The position numbers were made by a program, and so were the translations under genes. A stretch of 16,650 bases of DNA from an uncultured Eubacteriales bacterium. Its GTDB lineage: Bacteria; Bacillota; Clostridia; Oscillospirales; CAG-272. The notes under the pieces are model-generated. The model was not told the DNA's origin, did not search any database, and saw only the letters and a list, made by a program, of their open reading frames with translations. This document shows, in pieces, positions 1-6,070 of the stretch; position 1 is the stretch's first letter, and each line of letters opens with the position of its first letter. The DNA lies in contig USGH01000024.1 of NCBI GenBank assembly GCA_900554225.1, positions 1 to 16,650 on the forward strand, given 5' to 3'.

Positions 1-660
1 AGCCGCCGCAGTAAGCGCAGAGATCGCCATAGCAGTCCTCGCAATGCTCAGCGCATTTCGGACACACCTGACCGCACTCTTCGCAGGTCTTCCCACAGAT
101 ACAGATAATGGCACAGGAGTTACAACGTCCGCAGCCCTGACAGTATTCATCCGCGCAGTCGGCACACACACCGCACTCGGGACAGAATTCATCCCAGCAG
201 TTGCCGCAGCGCTCACCGCAGTCCGGGCAGAGATTCGTGCATTCCTCGCAGCCGTTGCCGCAGATGCAGGTATACGCACATCCGCCGCACAGATTACAGT
301 TGGAGCACCAGTCGTTGCCCGCGCAGTCCGCGCAGATCGTTCCGCAGTCGTCGCAAAGGTGATCTGCACCCACGCCTTTGTTGCAGGTACCGCAGTGGTT
401 GTCCTCATAGCAGCTCCTGCCGCTCTCAGCCGACAGTGATCGCCGCCCTCGCCGCAGTCACAGATGTAGTCATCGGCAATGAATGCATTGCAGAATTCGC
501 ACTCGGAGGTAGTATCCCATGCGTTGACGGGCAGTACGATCCCACCGAGGACATGCTCATGATCATGGTCATGCTCCTCCAAGCCGGGCAGCGGGATCAT
601 CCCGAAAAGAAGCAGCAGACACAGGAGCACGGATAAAAACCGACCAATGTGTTTTTTCAT
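1..660 (-). CDS. Secreted cysteine-rich CxxC-repeat protein, partial, with an apparent frameshift
   Basis: The start is the ATG at 660-658, with an AAAGGA ribosome site at 671-677. The first frame gives a signal peptide (MKKH, then a Leu-rich core to about residue 25), an acidic His cluster (HDHDHEH), then CEFC and CDCGEGGDHC. From about 433 to the window edge the meaningful frame is a different one: 144 codons with 37 cysteines in C-x2-C / C-x3-C spacing, for example CTNLCPDCGERCGNC. One base appears to be missing between 433 and 434; restoring it joins the two parts smoothly. The Cys frame has no ATG and meets a TGA just upstream of the junction, so it cannot be a separate gene with an ordinary ATG start. 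The first frame also stays open to the edge, but there it reads as Ala/Thr/Arg-rich sequence typical of a wrong frame. The C-terminus lies outside the window. The CxxC pairs suggest metal binding or many disulfides. I do not recognise a named family, and the function is unknown. Confidence 0.6.
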   Translation of the reverse strand, partial: MKKHIGRFLSVLLCLLLLFGMIPLPGLEEHDHDHEHVLGGIVLPVNAWDTTSECEFCNAFIADDYICDCGEGGDHCRLRAAGAAMRTTTAVPATKAWVQITFATTAERSARTARATTGAPTVICAADVRIPASAATAARNARISARTAVSAAATAGMNSVPSAVCVPTARMNTVRAADVVTPVPLSVSVGRPAKSAVRCVRNALSIARTAMAISALTAAA

Positions 661-722
661 GGTGTTGGCATCCTTTCCACTCATAAAATCTTAGGGGGGA
701 CTGATTGCACGCTTGTATATAC

Positions 723-757
723 ATTGTAATTGTAGCGTATGATATCGATTTTGCCAT
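723..757 (-). promoter_or_regulatory. Possible promoter of the cysteine-rich protein gene
   Basis: Reading the minus strand, ATGGCA at 757-752 (4 of 6 matches to TTGACA) is followed after 17 bases by TACAAT at 734-729. A second TACAAT follows directly at 728-723. The site lies about 65 bases before the ATG at 660. The -35 match is weak, so this is tentative. Confidence 0.3.
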
Positions 758-776
758 CACCCGAAAGTATGATATC
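737..776. repeat. Pair of 10-bp direct repeats around the putative -35 region
   Basis: GTATGATATC occurs at 737-746 and again at 767-776, exactly 30 bases apart or about three helical turns. The copies lie either side of the candidate -35 hexamer (752-757) of the cysteine-rich gene. They could be binding sites for a regulator. They are short, so chance is possible. Confidence 0.35.
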
Positions 777-960
777 CCGTGATTTTCCCACAAAAACAGA
801 TCGTGAACAGGAATGCCTGTGCGTCATTTCCCGACCGCCGTCTTCCATTGGAGACAGCGCATCGTATGGTGCGGCACATGAACCGCAGAACCATCCGCAT
901 CGTGCAGGGATAGCACATTTCCATGCGGTACGTGCTTCTCCTTACGCCATCTGATACACA

Positions 961-998
961 AAAAACCGGAGTCTACCACACGGCAGGCTCCGGTTTTC
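961..998 (-). terminator. Rho-independent terminator after the XRE regulator gene
   Basis: On the minus strand a 10-bp perfect stem, AAAACCGGAG paired with CTCCGGTTTT (arms at 997-988 and 971-962), closes a 16-base loop and runs into a short T tract (to 960). It begins 8 bases after the stop codon of the regulator gene at 1006, so it ends that transcript. Confidence 0.85.
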
Positions 999-1005
999 GT
1001 TTGGA

Positions 1006-2142
1006 TTACAGGGAATGGATTCGATTTTGCAATGCGGCATAGCGCGCCTCTCCGACAAGCGGGGCAATCTCGGGGGACGACAGCTTTTCCATGCACTTCA
1101 CGCGGACCGTCTCGCGGGACAGCGGCACATATGCCCAGCCTAGTGCGGAATGGCGGAGAAACGGCGAGATGTGCTCTCTGTCCGGTGCCATCCGGGCAAT
1201 ACAACTGTCTATGGCTTTCTCCACACAGTCCATGGCACGCGCCCTATCCTCCATGGCAAGATACGTCTGCGCCAGCAGAAGATAGCAGTCGCCGGAGTCA
1301 AAATCGTAATAGGGTGCCGGATTTCCGTCAAACAACGCATCCATGGCGGCAAAATACCGCTCGTATACCGCGGCGGCATCCTCAAACCTGTCAGCGGCGT
1401 AATAGGCCTTCGCGAGGAGCACCGTATTCGTTTCAAACGCTTGCAGACCATAATCGATCTCCGTGCCTACAGCTCTGAGCGCGTCGGTGAAATTTCCGGA
1501 TGCCATATCGATGTACGCTCTGTGAGAATTTGCCGTGAAATCCACCCGCTCCGGATACTTGTCCGCCTCCTCCATCGCCTCTGTGCAGCGTCCAGCGGCG
1601 ACGAGCTGATCGATGAGGATCTGTCTGGCACGGAAGGCGTCATTGGTGTTTTTCGTGTACGCGATCACCAATCTGGCGCGGCGGATCGTATCGGCGGCAA
1701 TATCGGCGGCACGGTCCCCGGCATACAGCCATCCGTTCTCCGGCAGTGTCAGGCTTTCCCCGCGCGCGATACTCTCCGTAAGCAGCACGAGATTGCCCGG
1801 ATACCGGCGCAGTCCCATCGCGATATGATCGTATGCCGCGAGATAGCTCTCCCCTCTGCCGTAGATCTCCATCGAACGCGCGTCCCGGAGGATCTTCTGC
1901 ACCTCTGTCTCCGCGGTGGTGGGATCCAGCCCGAACAGCACATCCGTGGTCACGCCGAATACCCCGGCGAGCGGCACGATCTGCGAAATGTCCGGCATTC
2001 CTGCTTCATTTTCCCACTTGGAGACCGCCTGCGCCGTCACACCGAGCAGTTCCGCCAGCGTCTCCTGGGTCAGATTCTGTTCCATGCGCAGTCTGCGGAT
2101 CGTCTGTCCCATCGTGCGCGGGATCGTTTCATGTCCGTTCAT
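1006..2142 (-). CDS. XRE-family helix-turn-helix regulator with TPR-like C-terminal region
   Basis: This is a 378-residue DNA-binding regulator. Residues 12-70 form an XRE (Cro/CI-type) HTH: MGQTIRRLRMEQNLTQETLA, then TAQAVSKWENEAGMPDI, the usual pattern of clostridial XRE proteins. From about residue 95 to the end the sequence is helical, with Ala/Tyr-rich repeats such as AKAYYAADRFEDAAAVYERYF and LAQTYLAMEDRARAMDCVEKA. These resemble TPR units, which in related regulators bind a peptide or partner protein; that role is inference. I chose the ATG at 2142 because GAGGAAA at 2149-2155 is well spaced before it. The open frame extends to 2253 but without a ribosome site. The promoter lies inside a perfect inverted repeat (2183-2231), which suggests autoregulation. 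The gene stands alone between the lipoprotein gene and a terminator, and its targets are not evident. Confidence 0.88.
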   Translation of the reverse strand: MNGHETIPRTMGQTIRRLRMEQNLTQETLAELLGVTAQAVSKWENEAGMPDISQIVPLAGVFGVTTDVLFGLDPTTAETEVQKILRDARSMEIYGRGESYLAAYDHIAMGLRRYPGNLVLLTESIARGESLTLPENGWLYAGDRAADIAADTIRRARLVIAYTKNTNDAFRARQILIDQLVAAGRCTEAMEEADKYPERVDFTANSHRAYIDMASGNFTDALRAVGTEIDYGLQAFETNTVLLAKAYYAADRFEDAAAVYERYFAAMDALFDGNPAPYYDFDSGDCYLLLAQTYLAMEDRARAMDCVEKAIDSCIARMAPDREHISPFLRHSALGWAYVPLSRETVRVKCMEKLSSPEIAPLVGEARYAALQNRIHSL

Positions 2143-2182
2143 GTGATTTTTCCTCATTTCCGTTAAAATGCAGCACGGGCCC

Positions 2183-2231
2183 GTCGCTGTACCTATAGTA
2201 TACCACATCCAATAGGCAGGTGTACAGCGAC
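2183..2231. promoter_or_regulatory. Perfect 10-bp inverted repeat flanking the regulator promoter (putative operator)
   Basis: GTCGCTGTAC at 2183-2192 and GTACAGCGAC at 2222-2231 are exact reverse complements separated by 29 bases, a centre-to-centre distance of 39. The arms bracket the -10 and overlap the -35 of the XRE regulator promoter. Paired half-sites around a regulator's own promoter are typical of autorepression by a dimer; binding by this protein is inference. Confidence 0.55.
2197..2226 (-). promoter_or_regulatory. Probable sigma-70 type promoter of the XRE regulator
   Basis: On the minus strand TGTACA at 2226-2221 (4 of 6 matches to TTGACA) is followed after 18 bases by TATACT at 2202-2197 (5 of 6 matches to TATAAT). 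It lies about 55 bases before the chosen ATG at 2142. The -35 box lies almost entirely within one arm of the inverted repeat. Confidence 0.5.
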
Positions 2232-2316
2232 TGTTCGGAAATGCGCGAAACAACGGATGGTTTAGGAAGCCTCCTTAGACGCAAAACCCAATCAACGCAG
2301 CGTGTCCTTACGGTTG

Positions 2317-4665
2317 CTACTTCCGCTCGGCAAGCCAGATACCGACGCGGGACTGGATCTTTCCGGCGCAGTCGTCCGCACTTCCCTGTCCGGCACAAAA
2401 GGCGGAAAATTCTTCGTTGATGATGTCGTACACCGCCTGCGGCAGACGGTTGGTCAGCGGCTCCCCGGCAGCGTTGAGATAGGCGATCGCCCGATCCACT
2501 GTCGTTTTGTCCCACGGTTCAGCGGTATACGCCGTACCGCCGCCCAGCGCGTCGCCCATACCGATGGATTCATAGAACGCCGCCGTGCTCTCCTCAAACA
2601 CATTGCCGTTGCCGTACACCCGGAAGGTCTTCCCCTCATCCGCGTACGCCTTCGCCTTGTATACCTCGCGCAGCGCCGTTGTACCGGGACCGCTCACCCA
2701 CATCTCATACTCCGTGTGCATGAACGCCTTGACAAACGACCAGCACAGCGCGGGATCCTTTGCCTTGTCGGTCACAAGGAACGTCATGCGCGAGAAAAGC
2801 TGTGCGCCCGCGTCCGGATACCCGATGAGCATGGTGTCCAGCGTACCCAGCTCATACCGCATCTGTAAGGGGGTATTCAGGTCAAATTCCTTCATGGGCA
2901 CCGTGCCGTCCATGTAATATCTGTATTGCTCCGTCACCTCCACCTGTCCGAGCGGCGATTTGGTCCCGTACTCCGCTTCAGTGGGCAGGGATTTCCAGTA
3001 CGTGAGGTACTCCCGGAACAGCTCCGTGTCAAAGCTGCATGTACCGGCGGCAGGATCGCAGAACGCGCTGTATACGCTGGAGAGCCTGTCCGCGGCGTAT
3101 TCTCTGGTCAGATAGAACATCGGCGGGTCATACCGTGCGGCGAGCTCGAGAAACTCCGCCGTGGTCCAGGACGCGGCGTGATCCGCACCGAGAGCATCCT
3201 GCCGTATGAGCAACGTATGCAAGATAAAATACGGCGTCATCCCCCACAGTCTGCCGTCCGCGTCGGTGAAGGCGTTCTGCACACAGCCGAATACGGTGTC
3301 CGGATTGATCTCCGCGTCGCCGGTGAAATACGGCATGAGATCCGTATACCGTCCGTCCTCCACCATCCGCGTGATCTCGGTGCTGTCTGAATGGCCGAAC
3401 ACGATGTCCGGTGAAATGATTCCGTTTGTGATGTCCGTCACCAGTCTCCACGCGCCGGCAGTCGGATTTTCCACCGTATTGTACGTGCTGTAATCGAGTG
3501 TGACCACCTGCACGTCCCGGTGCTTTGTGTCGTAATCATACAGCTGCGCGCGGATGTTGTCCTCCAGTGGGATGGCGTGTGCGACCTCGATCAGGCGCAT
3601 TTCGGCAAGCACAATATCGTCGTCCGCACGGTACAGAACGGGAAGGTTTCCCGCGCCTGTCCCCTTACAGAACAGCATCAGCGCCTCGGTACACACCATC
3701 GACAGGCTCGTGCTGCCGGCATTCACACCGTAGAGCTGTCCCTCGGCGAGATTGACGATGCCGGAGTTTTTGTAGTCCACCACCAGCTCCGCGCCGTCCT
3801 TACCCGACCGCATCCCGAATACGCCGTCCGGTGTGGAGAGATAATACGCATATCCGCTGTCCTCCGTGGAGGTATACGCGGCATAGGCGAGCTTTTGGGT
3901 ATGCATGTCCAGTGCGGCAATGGCGGAAAGCTCCCCGGTGATCCCGTCCAGTCGTACCAGATTCTCCGCGCCGGAGGAGGTGACAACGCCGTATACCGCG
4001 CCATCGTTCCCGCTTGTCAGCGCGTCGAGGGAGTCCGCCACAAAGATCTCCGTCACGTACGCAAGGGATGGGTCCAGAACATACACCGTCGTATCGTTGC
4101 CGAGCCACAGATTCCCCGCGCCGTCCACACACAGCTTGTCGATCGGATCCCGCGGGAAGGTCAGCGCGATGCCGTTTGCGTCGGTCAGGATCGTCTGCGC
4201 CAGAGAAGTGCCGTCAGACCGCCGGATGTGCGCGACGGGCAGTGTGGCTCCCGTTTCCGCGATGTACCAGAGGCTGTCCTCCCCGATCTGTCCGCGGGTG
4301 ATGTGTACCGCGCTGTCGATTGGCAGTACCGCACTGTCCGCAAGCGCGCCGGTCAAATCAAAGGTGCAGAGGGTGTAGGTATACGTGGGTGTGATCGAGC
4401 CGTCCTCCGCCTCCGCGTCCGTTCTTGTCGCGGTGAGAAGCGTGACCGTCCCGGCAAACGGATCGTAGTAGGGCGTCACCCCGTCGAGGAAGGACGTATC
4501 CGCCGGGATCGCGCATTCCACAGGCGAATACACGTGCGTTATGACCTCCGGCGTCTTCTCCGGCGCGGCAGGATCGTTCGTCGGCGCTGTTTCCACATCC
4601 ACGGATCTGCAAGAGGAAAACAGCAGAATGAGAAGCAGTACGGACAAAAATCGGGTATGTTTCAT
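2317..4665 (-). CDS. Large lipoprotein: propeller-like N-terminal region plus extracellular solute-binding domain
   Basis: This 782-residue surface protein starts at the ATG at 4665 after the ribosome site AAAGGAG, 9 bases upstream. The signal peptide MKHTRFLSVLLLILLFSSC ends in a lipobox with the lipidated Cys at residue 19. From about 60 to 350 there are short beta-rich repeats of the kind NLWLGNDTTVYVLDPSL and NDGAVYGVVTSSGAENLVRL, resembling a WD40/PQQ-type propeller. From about 370 to the end the sequence looks like a family 1 extracellular solute-binding protein: SPDIVFGHSDSTEITRMVED, DADGRLWGMTPYFILHTLLI, CWSFVKAFMHTEYEMWVSG. The likely role is binding a ligand, perhaps a sugar or oligosaccharide, outside the cell. 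No permease or ATPase for uptake lies nearby, so it may act as a sensor instead. The gap to the anti-sigma gene is 105 bases, and I found no convincing promoter or terminator in it. Confidence 0.8.
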   Translation of the reverse strand: MKHTRFLSVLLLILLFSSCRSVDVETAPTNDPAAPEKTPEVITHVYSPVECAIPADTSFLDGVTPYYDPFAGTVTLLTATRTDAEAEDGSITPTYTYTLCTFDLTGALADSAVLPIDSAVHITRGQIGEDSLWYIAETGATLPVAHIRRSDGTSLAQTILTDANGIALTFPRDPIDKLCVDGAGNLWLGNDTTVYVLDPSLAYVTEIFVADSLDALTSGNDGAVYGVVTSSGAENLVRLDGITGELSAIAALDMHTQKLAYAAYTSTEDSGYAYYLSTPDGVFGMRSGKDGAELVVDYKNSGIVNLAEGQLYGVNAGSTSLSMVCTEALMLFCKGTGAGNLPVLYRADDDIVLAEMRLIEVAHAIPLEDNIRAQLYDYDTKHRDVQVVTLDYSTYNTVENPTAGAWRLVTDITNGIISPDIVFGHSDSTEITRMVEDGRYTDLMPYFTGDAEINPDTVFGCVQNAFTDADGRLWGMTPYFILHTLLIRQDALGADHAASWTTAEFLELAARYDPPMFYLTREYAADRLSSVYSAFCDPAAGTCSFDTELFREYLTYWKSLPTEAEYGTKSPLGQVEVTEQYRYYMDGTVPMKEFDLNTPLQMRYELGTLDTMLIGYPDAGAQLFSRMTFLVTDKAKDPALCWSFVKAFMHTEYEMWVSGPGTTALREVYKAKAYADEGKTFRVYGNGNVFEESTAAFYESIGMGDALGGGTAYTAEPWDKTTVDRAIAYLNAAGEPLTNRLPQAVYDIINEEFSAFCAGQGSADDCAGKIQSRVGIWLAERK

Positions 4666-4770
4666 TTTGGGGTTCTCCTTTCCATATCTGTACTATGGTC
4701 TCACTATATATAACGCACGAGCAACCCGTTTTGTTTGAAGTTTTGCTAAAAAATTTTGGTTTTTTCCGGT

Positions 4771-5457
4771 TTATTTTACCGACTCCGCGATTTCCAGAAG
4801 TTTTTCCCTTGCCAGAGTATCTGTGTTGCATGTGATAAAATACAGATACGCATCATCCCGCCAGACCAGACCGTATTTCTCCTTTTCTTTCATGAGCATA
4901 AGCGTCCCATTATTGTTGTGAATCAAGACTCTTTCAACCGTGGTATCCGTATTGTCAAACCATACTTCGTTCGTATTGACTGTCATCTGTTCAAAAGTCA
5001 GAACCAGCTTGTCGTTTTGATAGTACCGAATCAGGTAGGAAGCCGCTGTATCCCGCAGGATCCGCTTCTCCCAATCTGCCGGGACGGTTGGTTCCCGCTT
5101 TTCCAGAATTGCCGCGGGGGTCTGGTCCGATACGGTGTAGGTTACGGCGACATATTTGTCATACCAGTGGACAAGCACGGACCACAGCGCGTCACGTACC
5201 GCCTGTACGCTGAGTGCCAGCAGGAGGACCGCCGCGCAGACCACGCAGAATACGGCGGCGATCTGTCTCCCTCTCCGGTACAGCGCACCGTATTCCCGCA
5301 TTCGTCTGCTCTGGCGGATGGTCCGGCGGATGTGTCTGTCCGTTTTCGGCGGGATCTCGCGCCACGTCCCCACCAATATCTCCGCGTTGTCCTCCGCCAG
5401 CACACGCGCACTGGATCGCAGCATCGCGTCCAATCTGTCATTCTCCATCTTTTCCAT
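4771..5457 (-). CDS. Membrane anti-sigma factor, DUF4367-like
   Basis: This 228-residue protein has a cytoplasmic N-terminal part (1-64, Arg-rich near the membrane), one transmembrane helix at about 65-86 (IAAVFCVVCAAVLLLALSV) and an extracellular domain. The extracellular end, YGLVWRDDAYLYFITCNTDT followed by an IAES-type terminus, resembles the DUF4367 domain found on clostridial proteins encoded beside sigma factors. The expected role is to hold the ECF sigma factor at the membrane and release it on an envelope signal; this follows from gene order and topology, not from a recognised anti-sigma motif. The start at 5457 has GGAGG six bases upstream and overlaps the sigma gene by 20 bases, which indicates translational coupling. 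No strong terminator follows: only an A/T-only hairpin is visible near 4750. Confidence 0.78.
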   Translation of the reverse strand: MEKMENDRLDAMLRSSARVLAEDNAEILVGTWREIPPKTDRHIRRTIRQSRRMREYGALYRRGRQIAAVFCVVCAAVLLLALSVQAVRDALWSVLVHWYDKYVAVTYTVSDQTPAAILEKREPTVPADWEKRILRDTAASYLIRYYQNDKLVLTFEQMTVNTNEVWFDNTDTTVERVLIHNNNGTLMLMKEKEKYGLVWRDDAYLYFITCNTDTLAREKLLEIAESVK

Positions 5458-6049
5458 ACCACACCTCCGCCAGAATCACGCGCAGCTTCTTCTTCGCCTG
5501 AAAAAGCCGATTCCGCAGCGCACTATCCGAAATCTCGAGATATTTTGCCGCTTCCGCCTGGGAAAAATCGCTGAAATACACAAGGTTCACCGCGTCCCGC
5601 AAATCCGGCGACAAAGTCCGCAGCGCATCCCGTACCGCCCTGCACTCCTCCTCGCGAATGGTCAGCTCCGTCGGATCGTTTTCCGTATCGGCGATCTCCC
5701 GCACCGTTTCCTCGCCTGTCTCCGCGTCCGTTTCCGCGATCAGACTCGTTTCCCGCGCCCATCTCCGCGCCTTTTTCCGATACGCGCTCACGGACACATG
5801 GTGCGCCGTCACACGAATGCCGATCTCCAACTGACTGCGCACCGTCACCGGATCCGCCTCGTGAAATTTGTGCAAATGCGCCGCCACCTTGCACATCAGC
5901 TCCTGTACGGCATCCTCCGCGTCATGTGCGTTTCCCAGTATCGCCAGAGCGCGCGCGTAGATATACCCGCCATACCGCTCGTACAGCGTCTCCACAAAAT
6001 CCCGGTCCTCCGTTTCCAAAGAAGCGAGCACTACATAGGACAACAGCAT
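5438..6049 (-). CDS. RNA polymerase sigma factor, ECF (sigma-70 family) type
   Basis: This is a 203-residue sigma factor. Region 2 covers about residues 20-95, with the core and -10 binding pattern YIYARALAILGNAHDAEDAV. A charged linker (98-130) follows. Region 4 covers about 137-190, with the -35 binding helix-turn-helix FSQAEAAKYLEISDSALRNR followed by LFQAKKKL. This two-domain layout without regions 1 and 3 marks the ECF group. The ATG at 6049 follows GGAAGGA about nine bases upstream, and the gene begins 21 bases after the leucine-rich-repeat gene ends. The overlapping downstream gene is its likely anti-sigma factor. It probably controls surface or stress functions, and its targets cannot be read from the window. 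Confidence 0.9.
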   Translation of the reverse strand: MLLSYVVLASLETEDRDFVETLYERYGGYIYARALAILGNAHDAEDAVQELMCKVAAHLHKFHEADPVTVRSQLEIGIRVTAHHVSVSAYRKKARRWARETSLIAETDAETGEETVREIADTENDPTELTIREEECRAVRDALRTLSPDLRDAVNLVYFSDFSQAEAAKYLEISDSALRNRLFQAKKKLRVILAEVWYGKDGE

Positions 6050-6070
6050 AAACCACTTCCTTCCGCGACG

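Larger units (their letters stand above)
661..1005. other. Intergenic region of 345 bases between the regulator gene and the cysteine-rich gene
   Basis: It holds the terminator at 961-998, the tentative promoter and direct repeats at 723-776, and the ribosome site of the cysteine-rich gene at 671-677. Between 777 and 960 I see no convincing gene. A 55-codon minus-strand frame from an ATG at 924 to a TGA at 757 is open, but its nearest ribosome site is 13 bases away and its sequence is not protein-like. Confidence 0.5.

Noticed and set aside
1..435. The Cys-dense pattern as a zinc-ribbon gene separate from the signal peptide
   Set aside because: The Cys frame has a stop just upstream of the junction and no ATG or ribosome site, while the signal-peptide part already contains matching CxxC pairs. 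One frameshifted gene is the simpler reading.
757..924. Small minus-strand open frame of 55 codons in the intergenic region
   Set aside because: The nearest ribosome site is 13 bases from the ATG, the composition is not protein-like, and it overlaps the putative promoter of the next gene.
2250..2300. Short repeat around AGGA/TCCT after the lipoprotein gene as a terminator
   Set aside because: Only four base pairs form and no T tract follows, so read-through into the regulator gene is possible but no terminator can be claimed.
3520..4713. Plus-strand open frame of 397 codons
   Set aside because: It is antisense to the lipoprotein gene, which has a clear signal peptide and lipobox. The antisense frame has no recognisable domain.
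4666..4740. TATATA stretch before the lipoprotein gene as a promoter
   Set aside because: No acceptable -35 hexamer lies 16-18 bases upstream; TTGCTC is present but too close.
4745..4770. A/T hairpin after the anti-sigma gene as a terminator
   Set aside because: AAAAAA and TTTTTT can pair around CCAAAA, but the stem has no G-C pair and would be too weak to terminate transcription.
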